From BJGO01 sp964640655 (GTDB lineage: Bacteria; Bacteroidota; Bacteroidia; Chitinophagales; UBA10324), in assembly GCA_964640655.1 (NCBI GenBank), contig CAZXFT010000006.1:1-64000 (forward strand): DNA of 64,000 nt, given 5' to 3'. Positions 44,277 to 51,927 of this stretch are shown here, piece after piece. The position numbers and the translations under genes were made by a program. The notes below the pieces were generated by a model that was not told the origin of the DNA, made no database searches, and worked only from the letters and a program-made list of their open reading frames with translations. Within the stretch, counting starts at the first letter, position 1. Every line of letters starts with the position of its first letter.

Positions 44277-45732
44277 GTATTGTCCTTTCTTAATTGCTTT
44301 GCTTTTCGCTCTCGGTTTTACTTCCTGCAAAAAAGATATAGCGTTAAGTTCCCAAACACAATACCCTCAGCAGATAAATACCCTTATACAAACCCGTTGT
44401 GCCTCAGAAGGCTGTCATAATAAAGAAAGTGCTGCTGCTGCAGGTGGTTTGAATTTACAATCCTGGGAAACACTTTTTGAAGGTGGCAACGGCGGCTCTG
44501 TAGTTGTTCCATACAGTACAAGTAAAAGTTGGTTGCATTATTATGTCAACACCTACGAAGATTTAGGAATCAGTCTTACTCCTACCATGCCTATCGGTGA
44601 TAAACCATTATCGCGTGCAGAAGTGATGCTGATACAAAACTGGATTGACCAGGGTGCACCTGACATCAACGGCAATGTGGCTTTTTGCTGTGATAACCAA
44701 CGCGCTAAATATTATGTAACCAATCAGGGCTGCGACGAAGTAGCCGTGTTCGATGCCAATACTAATCTGGTGATGCGTTACTTCACAGTTGGCAACAATA
44801 GCGGCATCGAATCACCGCACAATCTTAAAGTATCTCCTGATGGACGCTATGTTTATACCTTGCTTCGCTTTGGAAATGTGTTACAGAAACACGATGCCGC
44901 TAACGACCAACACATAGCCGATTGCTTTATAGATAATGCCGATTGGAATGTAGTCATCTTTGCCAAAAGCGGAGATGTAGGCATCATCAGCGATCTGAGT
45001 CCTGCGGGTAAAATCCGCATCATCGATTTAAAAAATATGTCTTTGATTAAATCCTTACAGGGTTTGATAAACCCTCACGGGCTTTATTACTCCGACAACA
45101 CCAACACACTTTACATCACCTCTCAGTATGGCAATAGTTTTTATAAACTGAAGTTCGATACCACCGACTTCTCTGTGCTCGATTTTGAAACACGTTCTCT
45201 ACAACCTGGTATCAGCAACAATTTCAACCCAAACACCATTGACCCACACGAAATAATATTCACCCCAGACGAGTCGAAATACTTTGTTACCTGTCAGGCA
45301 TCGAACGAGGTGCGTGTGTTCCAAACATCAAACGATAGCCTTCTTGCAGTATTACCGGTTGGTACCTTTCCACTGGAAATGGCAGTATCACATAAATTAC
45401 CCTACCTCGTTGTTACTTGCGAGGAAACACCTTCATCATCTCCACGAACCAAAGGCAGCTTGAGTGTTATTAATTACAATACGCTACAAGTAGTAGGCAG
45501 CATCAATCAGACTTTGTTTCAACCGCATGGCATTGCCATAGACGATGAAAGAGACTTAATTATAGTAACCAACAGAAACCTCACCAACGACGGCCCGGCA
45601 CCGCATCATAGCTCAGAGTGCGGAGGTAGAAATGGATTCATTTCTTATTATCGTTTAAGCGATCTTTCACCATTACCCCAAATGAAAACAGAAGTATCGG
45701 TTGACCCTTACACCATCAGCATCAGACCATGA
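44266..45732 (+). CDS. Lipoprotein with CX4CH haem motif and YncE-like beta-propeller
   Basis: A 488-residue protein. The lipobox FTSC gives lipidated Cys21. The stretch Cys45-ASEG-Cys50-His51 is a CX4CH site, unlike normal CXXCH. It is followed by GLNLQSWETLFEGGNGGSV and TPTMPIGDKPLSRAEVMLIQNWIDQGAPD, the familiar context of haem-binding PSCyt1/planctomycete-type cytochrome domains of Bacteroidota. Residues of about 150-480 form a YncE/40-residue-repeat beta-propeller (HNLKVSPDGRYVYTLLR, PHEIIFTPDESKYFVTC, PHGIAIDDERDLIIVTN). It is probably an outer-membrane-facing electron carrier or ligand-binding protein. It starts 11 bases inside the channel gene and ends in a 4-base overlap with the Sir2 gene. 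Confidence 0.83.
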   Translation: MSFRYCPFLIALLFALGFTSCKKDIALSSQTQYPQQINTLIQTRCASEGCHNKESAAAAGGLNLQSWETLFEGGNGGSVVVPYSTSKSWLHYYVNTYEDLGISLTPTMPIGDKPLSRAEVMLIQNWIDQGAPDINGNVAFCCDNQRAKYYVTNQGCDEVAVFDANTNLVMRYFTVGNNSGIESPHNLKVSPDGRYVYTLLRFGNVLQKHDAANDQHIADCFIDNADWNVVIFAKSGDVGIISDLSPAGKIRIIDLKNMSLIKSLQGLINPHGLYYSDNTNTLYITSQYGNSFYKLKFDTTDFSVLDFETRSLQPGISNNFNPNTIDPHEIIFTPDESKYFVTCQASNEVRVFQTSNDSLLAVLPVGTFPLEMAVSHKLPYLVVTCEETPSSSPRTKGSLSVINYNTLQVVGSINQTLFQPHGIAIDDERDLIIVTNRNLTNDGPAPHHSSECGGRNGFISYYRLSDLSPLPQMKTEVSVDPYTISIRP

Positions 45733-46439
45733 CATTAAATGTAGTTGTTCTCAGCGGTGCAGGCATCAGTGCCGAGAGTGGCATCAAAACTTTCCGCGAC
45801 AGCGATGGTCTTTGGGAAAACTACCGCATCGAAGATGTGGCCACACCCATGGCATTTGAACGTAACCCTGAGTTGGTCCTGGAGTTCTATAACGTGCGCC
45901 GCCGTCAGGTGTTGCAGGCACTTCCCAATCAGGCCCATCTTTCTTTGGCACATATACAAGGACATAATACCAAGAACGGCAATCTCATCAACATTCAGGT
46001 AGTAACACAAAACATCGACGACCTGCACGAGCGTGCGGGTTCTGAACAGGTAATGCACCTGCACGGTGAAATCTTGAAGGTTCGTAGCACCTCACATCCG
46101 CATTTGATTTATTCCTGGCAAAAAGATTTATCCATCAACGACAGGTGCGAGAAAGGCTCACCGCTGCGTCCGCACATTGTATGGTTTCACGAAGAAGTGC
46201 CAATGATGGAAAACGCAATCTCCACGGTGCAGCAGGCAGATGTATTAATGGTTGTAGGCACTTCGCTGCTCGTTTATCCTGCAGCTGGTTTACTGCATTA
46301 TCGTCATAGCCAAGTGCCCGTTTATGTTATAGATCCAAAACTGCCGGAGGTGCACGGTGTTCATCCGCTGCATACTTACAGCGAGCCTGCAGGCACAGGT
46401 GTTGCTAAGGCATTGCAACATATCAAAGACAACTACTAA
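45729..46439 (+). CDS. Sir2-family NAD-dependent protein deacylase (class III-like)
   Basis: A 236-residue sirtuin that removes acyl groups from lysines using NAD, giving nicotinamide and O-acyl-ADP-ribose. NAD and catalytic marks are VVVLSGAGISAESGIKTFRD (1-24), VTQNIDDLHERAG and the catalytic His in LHGEILKV. The YxxR pair FYNVRRRQVL fits class III (SIRT5/CobB) desuccinylases. The zinc-binding Cys residues of classical sirtuins are missing in the LKVRSTSHPHLIYSWQKDLSI stretch, as in other Bacteroidota members. Its ATG overlaps the previous stop (ATGA), and its stop overlaps the NUDIX start (TAATG). Confidence 0.92.
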   Translation: MTLNVVVLSGAGISAESGIKTFRDSDGLWENYRIEDVATPMAFERNPELVLEFYNVRRRQVLQALPNQAHLSLAHIQGHNTKNGNLINIQVVTQNIDDLHERAGSEQVMHLHGEILKVRSTSHPHLIYSWQKDLSINDRCEKGSPLRPHIVWFHEEVPMMENAISTVQQADVLMVVGTSLLVYPAAGLLHYRHSQVPVYVIDPKLPEVHGVHPLHTYSEPAGTGVAKALQHIKDNY

Positions 46440-46993
46440 TGGAAGAAAATCCCTGGAAAACACTCAGCAGTAAAACCGTATATCGCAATCCCTGGATAGA
46501 GGTGGACGAACATCAGGTACTCAACCCTGCGGGCAAACCCGGCATATATGGAGTGGTTAGGTTTGTAAACGATGCCATTGCCATCGTTCCCTTAGACGAG
46601 GATAATAACACCTGGCTTATTGGTCAATGGCGATTCCCCCTAAACCAATACAGTTGGGAAGTGCCTGAAGGCGGTGGTAATAAGACAAGGACTCCCTTAG
46701 AATCGGCGAAGCGCGAATTGCTCGAAGAAGCAGGACTCACTGCAAACAAATGGACTATGATACAGAAACTCCATCTTTCCAACTCAGCTACCGACGAAGT
46801 CGCTTATATCTTTATTGCCCAGGACTTAACCATAGGCAAAGCCGAACCCGAAGAAACCGAAGCACTACAGATTAAAAAGCTTCCATTTAAGGAGGTGTAT
46901 CAGATGGTGTTGCGCAATGAAATTACCGACGCACTCAGTATAGCTGCCATACTCCGAACCAATATTTTTCTGGAGAATCAAAAAGGCAGGTAA
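46439..46993 (+). CDS. NUDIX hydrolase, ADP-ribose pyrophosphatase-like
   Basis: A 184-residue enzyme of the ADP-ribose pyrophosphatase group, cleaving ADP-ribose and similar nucleoside diphosphates to AMP and ribose phosphate. The NUDIX box is present at about residues 78-100 (PEGGGNKTRTPLESAKRELL then EEAGL). The first conserved Glu of the box, G-x5-E, is Arg here, but the catalytic REL and EE pair is kept. N-terminal KTVYRNPWIEVDEHQV and the late TDALSIAAILRT are typical of the family. Its position, one base after the sirtuin, fits removal of sirtuin-derived O-acyl-ADP-ribose. It overlaps a truncated array gene on the other strand by 16 bases. Confidence 0.92.
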   Translation: MEENPWKTLSSKTVYRNPWIEVDEHQVLNPAGKPGIYGVVRFVNDAIAIVPLDEDNNTWLIGQWRFPLNQYSWEVPEGGGNKTRTPLESAKRELLEEAGLTANKWTMIQKLHLSNSATDEVAYIFIAQDLTIGKAEPEETEALQIKKLPFKEVYQMVLRNEITDALSIAAILRTNIFLENQKGR

Positions 46994-47280
46994 TCGGTTG
47001 TATTGATTTTAATGGAGTGCGTTATGCCGCTTTGCACCACTATCTGTTTGTTGCTGTACACACTGATGGTATCGTATTGTAATGTGAGGGGGGCATCTAC
47101 GGTGAGGTGCTGCTGTAGGCGCAGGTTTTTGCTTTTTATTTTTCCGGTATAATACTCCTCGCTGCTGTAACGCATTGTGCTGTCTTTTTTGGTAAATATA
47201 AACGAACGGCGAAAGGGCTGCTGAGCTTGGGTAACATTACAAGCTAGTAAAAATGTTATAACAATTACTCCCTTACGCAT
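46978..47280 (-). pseudogene. Truncated third copy of the A beta-helix gene (A3')
   Basis: Its 100 codons begin MRKGVIVITFLLACNVTQA, nearly identical to the A2 signal peptide. They continue along A2 through LRLQQHLTVDAPLTLQYDTI and YSNKQIVVQSG, then stop matching after about residue 88 (ITHSIKINTTDYLPF). The rest of the 890-residue A protein, including the sorting tail, is absent. The match ends within about 15 bases of the NUDIX stop codon (46991-46993) on the opposite strand, so a deletion or unequal recombination probably fixed the edge of the array there. It could encode a short secreted peptide but has no T9SS tail. Confidence 0.8.
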
Positions 47281-47289
47281 ATAGTAAAT

Positions 47290-48279
47290 TTAATACAGCA
47301 CGGTTACATTACCCGTAGCGTACTGTTCTTTGTTATCATAGATTGTAGTGTAAACTGCCTGCCATTGATATACGCCAATGGGTACGCGCTCTCCTTTAAA
47401 AGTACCATCCCAGGCAAAGTTTACATCGTTGGTACTGTAGAGCAGGTGCCCCCACCTGTCGTACAGGTTTAGTTTTAGGCTGTTGAAAAAGGTAGGATTC
47501 ATCAGCCGGAGTTTATCATTCTTGCCATCGGCATTTGCGGTAATGCCGGCGGGGAGTTGGGGTTTTACGTTTTTCCAATCTAAAATGGTGGTGTCTTCGC
47601 AGAGGTTGTAGAGTTGGACATTGTCTATGTAGAGGTAGGCAAAAGGATAAATTATCTTTCCATTTTCATTGATAATAAAATTGGTATTTGAATCTAACTT
47701 AAAATTACCAATTGTAAGCCATGAGTATTTCAAGAGGGGCTTAAAAATAATATCTAGTAAGTACCATTCTACATAATTAGTATCAATAAATTCAGTGTTT
47801 GAATTTGTTATCTGAGCTATTTCTGAAATAATTTGATGTTGAGAAGTACAGGTCGTTTCAGAAGTATCAAATAAAACCCCAAATTCCATTGAAGAAAAAC
47901 GTGTAGAATCTGCTAAAGAATAATATAGACGTAAGAGATACATACAGGTATCTCTAAGTTCATTTGAGAGGTTAATTTTAATGTATTCTCTTAAATTGTT
48001 TGGCGATGAGTTTGGAACAATATTAACTAAGCCAACGTATGCATTACCTGATTGTGGATTTTGTAGACCAAGTGTATTGTAAGGTACTCCAAATCCATTA
48101 GCATAACAAGTATGAAAATAATCAGGAGTGCCACATGGTTTCCAATTAAGTAAATAATTAAATGAAATCCCTGCAAGACACCCCGTATTCTCCTCAAAAT
48201 CCCCATTAGGTATTAAGTTCGTTTGTGCCTGAGTGTTCAAGTATGTAAACAATAAAACAAAAAAGTGCCAGCGTACCAT
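47290..48279 (-). CDS. Secreted lectin-like protein with T9SS type B (gliding) tail, copy B2
   Basis: A 329-residue exported protein with a short signal peptide ending before QTNLIPNG. The N-terminal 230 residues are the beta-sandwich seen in many Bacteroidota secreted proteins: NLIPNGDFEENTGC, CGTPDYFHTCYAN, NPQSGNAYVGLVN and ending LYIDNVQLY. The C-terminal 90 residues are a CHU_C/type B sorting domain (GITANADGKNDKLRLMN, LYDRWGHLLYST, FAWDGTFKGERVPIGVYQWQ, TGNVTVLY), usually carried by gliding-motility adhesins. It starts three bases after A2 and ends nine before A3'. Sugar binding is inferred from fold resemblance. It is the closest relative of the 319-residue B1 gene. Confidence 0.86.
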   Translation of the reverse strand: MVRWHFFVLLFTYLNTQAQTNLIPNGDFEENTGCLAGISFNYLLNWKPCGTPDYFHTCYANGFGVPYNTLGLQNPQSGNAYVGLVNIVPNSSPNNLREYIKINLSNELRDTCMYLLRLYYSLADSTRFSSMEFGVLFDTSETTCTSQHQIISEIAQITNSNTEFIDTNYVEWYLLDIIFKPLLKYSWLTIGNFKLDSNTNFIINENGKIIYPFAYLYIDNVQLYNLCEDTTILDWKNVKPQLPAGITANADGKNDKLRLMNPTFFNSLKLNLYDRWGHLLYSTNDVNFAWDGTFKGERVPIGVYQWQAVYTTIYDNKEQYATGNVTVLY

Positions 48280-48282
48280 TGT

Positions 48283-50955
48283 TTATTGTTTAACGATTTT
48301 ACGGGTGTCGCAGATAGTACCCTTGCAATGCAGTTGCAGCATATACATCCCGGCCGGGTAATTACTGAGGTTGAGTATGGTGTATCCATCGGCACCTTGC
48401 ACACTCTGTTGTAAGCACAGCCGGCTGTTGCTGTCGTATATCAAGAGTTCCTTCTCTTCATCGCGGCTTTGTGCCCACATATAACTAAAAAAACCGTTGT
48501 TCGGATTTGGAAATAAAAGGTATGTACTCAGGCTGCTGTCCTTGCTTTCTTCCTGTATGCGGCTGCCGGATGCTTCGGTTAAAAAATCATCATAAAACAC
48601 ATCGCACATAGTGCGCGCCATAAATACTGCCGCTCCGCTGCTGTAAGGGTGGCGTATGGCAAACTGATGCGCATCGGCATACAGGGTGCTGTCTAAATCA
48701 TAAACACCTCTTGCCCAACTGCGCTCATAAATACTTAGTACCTCCCCGTAAACATACTCGGCACTGTCGCTAGGTATAAGGGAGGATAAATACTGCTGTG
48801 CCTGCAAGGTATCGCCTCGACGCAGGTATTCGTTGATGTTGCCAATTATACCGGCCACTGTGGTTTTAAATGTATCGGCAAAGGCTGTGAAGTGTGCATC
48901 AAGGGTGTCGCCGTAGTTCAGATAGCTGCTGTCGTGTATGATGTAGTTAAACACTTGCCATTTAAACTGGTAATCGTTTGCCGGGTTGATATATTCAAAA
49001 GAATAGCTGTTTCTGTTTCTGATAATATCACCGTATTCCTCGCGCCGGTTCAGTGGTGTACTGAAATCGTAATTGCATGCTGTAGTGATGGATGTGTCGA
49101 TTATAATATATTCATTAGGAGGGCTAAAAACAGGGTACCAAGTTTCCACCCACCACGGCCTACCGGAATCATCTCTCACCCACCACTCACTGGATGAATT
49201 ATTAGTAGTTACATAATCAAAGATACCTGAAGCACTATTATTACCAATCTCCCACCTGTTATCGCTCGGGGTTTCCTCATCACCTTGTGCGCCAATGCCG
49301 GCAGCATCGAGGCGCACCCCATAAAAGTAATCTACCATTCGGTTGCACTGTATGTCGGCAGGGGCATTCAAGCCGACTAAGTTGTTGCCTAAAATGCGTA
49401 TGGCTGTGCCGCAGCGTGCAATAATGTTATTGTGTATTTGTACTTTATTGCTCAGTTCTATGTTGATGCCATACAACTGATCTTTTTGACTGCTCTGTGC
49501 CGCAGGGCCTTGTTTTACTATCAGATTCTCGCGCACTACGCCGCGCTCGCAAGCATTCAGTATAATACCGTACTTTACCGCTCCGCTAATGTTTTGCGGA
49601 AACTCTATTTGGTTTTGTTCCACCATTATCCGGTCGCAATTGTTGCCTACTATACCTCTGCGTACCTTCCGTATCAGGTTGCCGCTGATGGTTACCGCTA
49701 CAGGAACCCCAACAAGTTGGCTCACATTGATACCTTCAGTTCCATAAGTACCCGGCAGCATATCCTGATTGATTTCGTTCTGGAATATCGTTACATCCGA
49801 TTCTGCGGTTTCGCGTACGATGATGCCCGACTCGCAACCGAAAAGCTTATTGAACTTACAGATGATGTTGCTGTACGGACAATAAACTACCCGTATGCCT
49901 CTGCTGCATACGTTTATTTGATTACTGTTAATTCCTATATCGGTACCTGAGGTTTGGCGCACCCATACCGCACCGGTAGCCGGCACCTGACCAATGCTGC
50001 AATTGATGTTATTACCTATGTTGCTGAAACTGTTGCCTACTATGCTCACCACATTTTGGCTGCCTCCTTCGTACAGCACCCCCACACGGCAGTTGTCCAT
50101 CACATTGTCGTAAGAATTACCCACCGAGGTAACATACAGGTTGCCTCCCTTGTGCCACAAACCCACACCGGTGATTGCTGTACAGCCACCAACAGAATAT
50201 AAATGATGTATATAGCTATTCACAAGGCTCAGGCGACCGCCAAAGCTGCGTATGCCATACTGGTGTTGTTTGATTTCGTTTCTGTAAACAAAGCTGCTTG
50301 CATCACCAATAGTCAGCACAGGCTCATCTATACTCATATCCATAACTATGGCGGTGTGGCTCTTTTGGCTGCTGTAAGGTGCTTTCAGGTTATTGCCTGC
50401 TGACCACAAGGCATTACTCTGGCAATCGAAAGTACAACCCTTAATATTGATATGGGTGTTGCTGATGTCGGCGTGTGCCTGCTGCACCACTCCGTAGCGG
50501 TTTTTGTTAAATATAGTATGGCTTAGCTCGTAGTAGCCGTAGCCATTGCTCATTGCTGTATTGCTGCGGCTTAGTATGGCGGTGTCGGCATCCAGTATTA
50601 AAGTGTTTTGTATAATCAACTGTGCTCCCGGCTCTAAGCGTATGCCGCTCCACATATACTTGCAGGCATAAAGTATGCAGTTTTGTATAGTAAGCGTTAC
50701 GCCGCTTTGCACCACAATCTGTTTGTTGCTGTACACACTGATGGTATCGTATTGTAAAGTGAGGTTGGTGTTGATGGTGAGGTGCTGCTGTAGGCGCAGC
50801 GTTTTGTTATTTATTTTTCCTGTATAAAACTCTGTGCTGCTATAATGCATAGTGCTGTCTTTTTCGGTAAATAAAAACGAACGGCGAAAGGGCTGCTGAG
50901 CTTTTGCAACATTACAAGCTAATAAAAAGGTTATCACAATTACTGCCTTACGCAT
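48283..50955 (-). CDS. Secreted parallel beta-helix protein with T9SS type A tail, copy A2
   Basis: An 890-residue protein. The signal peptide MRKAVIVITFLLACNVAKA is followed by QQPFRRSFLFTEKDS. Residues of about 60-560 are a right-handed beta-helix with short turns of Asn/Gly (VVQSGVTLTIQN, MWSGIRLEPGAQLII, IVGNSFSNIGNNINC, RENLIVKQGPAA). A helical segment (about 600-800) has DSSYLNYGDTLDAHFTAFAD and NINEYLRRGDTLQAQQYL. The last 80 residues are a type A tail (FPNPNNGFFSYM, LSNYPAGMYMLQL, ending KIVKQ). The design is that of polysaccharide-binding or adhesive beta-helix proteins. No catalytic triad is evident. It sits between B1 and B2, and its 3' part is nearly the same as that of the giant A1. 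Confidence 0.88.
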   Translation of the reverse strand: MRKAVIVITFLLACNVAKAQQPFRRSFLFTEKDSTMHYSSTEFYTGKINNKTLRLQQHLTINTNLTLQYDTISVYSNKQIVVQSGVTLTIQNCILYACKYMWSGIRLEPGAQLIIQNTLILDADTAILSRSNTAMSNGYGYYELSHTIFNKNRYGVVQQAHADISNTHINIKGCTFDCQSNALWSAGNNLKAPYSSQKSHTAIVMDMSIDEPVLTIGDASSFVYRNEIKQHQYGIRSFGGRLSLVNSYIHHLYSVGGCTAITGVGLWHKGGNLYVTSVGNSYDNVMDNCRVGVLYEGGSQNVVSIVGNSFSNIGNNINCSIGQVPATGAVWVRQTSGTDIGINSNQINVCSRGIRVVYCPYSNIICKFNKLFGCESGIIVRETAESDVTIFQNEINQDMLPGTYGTEGINVSQLVGVPVAVTISGNLIRKVRRGIVGNNCDRIMVEQNQIEFPQNISGAVKYGIILNACERGVVRENLIVKQGPAAQSSQKDQLYGINIELSNKVQIHNNIIARCGTAIRILGNNLVGLNAPADIQCNRMVDYFYGVRLDAAGIGAQGDEETPSDNRWEIGNNSASGIFDYVTTNNSSSEWWVRDDSGRPWWVETWYPVFSPPNEYIIIDTSITTACNYDFSTPLNRREEYGDIIRNRNSYSFEYINPANDYQFKWQVFNYIIHDSSYLNYGDTLDAHFTAFADTFKTTVAGIIGNINEYLRRGDTLQAQQYLSSLIPSDSAEYVYGEVLSIYERSWARGVYDLDSTLYADAHQFAIRHPYSSGAAVFMARTMCDVFYDDFLTEASGSRIQEESKDSSLSTYLLFPNPNNGFFSYMWAQSRDEEKELLIYDSNSRLCLQQSVQGADGYTILNLSNYPAGMYMLQLHCKGTICDTRKIVKQ

Positions 50956-50964
50956 AAAGTAAAT

Positions 50965-51924
50965 TTAATACAACACCGTTACATTGCCCGTAGCATATTG
51001 AACCCTGTTATCATAAATTGTGGTGTACTCCGCCTGCCATACATACAATCCGAGTGGAACGCGAGTACCGTTAAATGTTCCATCCCATTCAAAGTTAGTG
51101 TTCGTAGTGCTGTATATTGTTTGACCCCACCTGTTATATATATTTAGTTTTATTTTATTGAGTATTATCGAGTTTAATATTTTAAACTTATCATTGAGTC
51201 CGTCAGAGTTGACAGTTATAGAAGATGGGGATATTATACTATTCTTATAAGCCGTTGTATCCCTAATCACGGTTAAAGAAACATTGTCTATGTATATATA
51301 AGCAAATTCAAGAGTACCGCTTACATTCATTTTGCTTGATAAGACATCAGGTTTAAAATTCCCAATAATTAGCCACTCCTCTCCTCCGTTTGGCTTATAT
51401 ATTCCTTCATACTTAATCCAATTTAATGTGTCATAAATCACTGGTTTGTTTGTAAAGTCAATTGATGGAGAAACCGATATTAGCTTAGGGTCATTAAATA
51501 CACACTCGTTAATACTATATCTAAAGTCAACACCAACGCAAGGGGTAAAGTATTTACAATAATTCGCTACATTTATGTACATAGTATAAATGTATAAGCT
51601 ATCAGATGACAATTTATTGGTCAACTTTACCGCTATATACTCCCTTATATCTTTTTCCCAATATGTAATTATCCCAACATAGGCATTACCATTATATGTG
51701 GGTTGATACCCATAATAATTGGTCGGAATAAGGTATGCATTGTTTATTGCACAAACATGAAAATAATCTGGTGTTCCGCATGGGTACCAATCCTTTAGTT
51801 TTGAAAAGGAATTAAACCCCGGACATCCTGTATTCTCCTCAAAATCGCCATTGGGCACAAGGTTTTGTTGTGCATTAACACATACACCGGCAAGCAGCAG
51901 CAAGACTATCAGCAAACCGCGCAT
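50965..51924 (-). CDS. Secreted lectin-like protein with T9SS type B tail, copy B1
   Basis: A 319-residue exported protein, the paralogue of B2. The signal peptide is MRGLLIVLLLLAGVCVNA, then QQNLVPNGDFEENTGCPG, CGTPDYFHVCAI, YNGNAYVGII and YIYIDNVSLTV. The C-terminal 95 residues form the type B domain (SSITVNSDGLNDKFKILN, LNIYNRWGQTIYST, FEWDGTFNGTRVPLGLYVWQ, TGNVTVLY). N-terminal halves differ from B2 much more than the tails, and the eight-residue end TGNVTVLY is identical. It starts three bases (GCG) after the A1 stop and ends nine bases before A2. Confidence 0.86.
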   Translation of the reverse strand: MRGLLIVLLLLAGVCVNAQQNLVPNGDFEENTGCPGFNSFSKLKDWYPCGTPDYFHVCAINNAYLIPTNYYGYQPTYNGNAYVGIITYWEKDIREYIAVKLTNKLSSDSLYIYTMYINVANYCKYFTPCVGVDFRYSINECVFNDPKLISVSPSIDFTNKPVIYDTLNWIKYEGIYKPNGGEEWLIIGNFKPDVLSSKMNVSGTLEFAYIYIDNVSLTVIRDTTAYKNSIISPSSITVNSDGLNDKFKILNSIILNKIKLNIYNRWGQTIYSTTNTNFEWDGTFNGTRVPLGLYVWQAEYTTIYDNRVQYATGNVTVLY

Positions 51925-51927
51925 CGC

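Noticed and set aside
46439..46993. NUDIX enzyme judged inactive because the first Glu of the box is Arg
   Set aside because: The metal-binding REL and EE residues are kept, and the first Glu is not strictly required in the family.
49432..50403. Long plus-strand frames opposite the A2 gene (172, 82 and 66 codons), and similar ones opposite A1
   Set aside because: They mirror the composition of the beta-helix genes on the coding strand and have no independent support.
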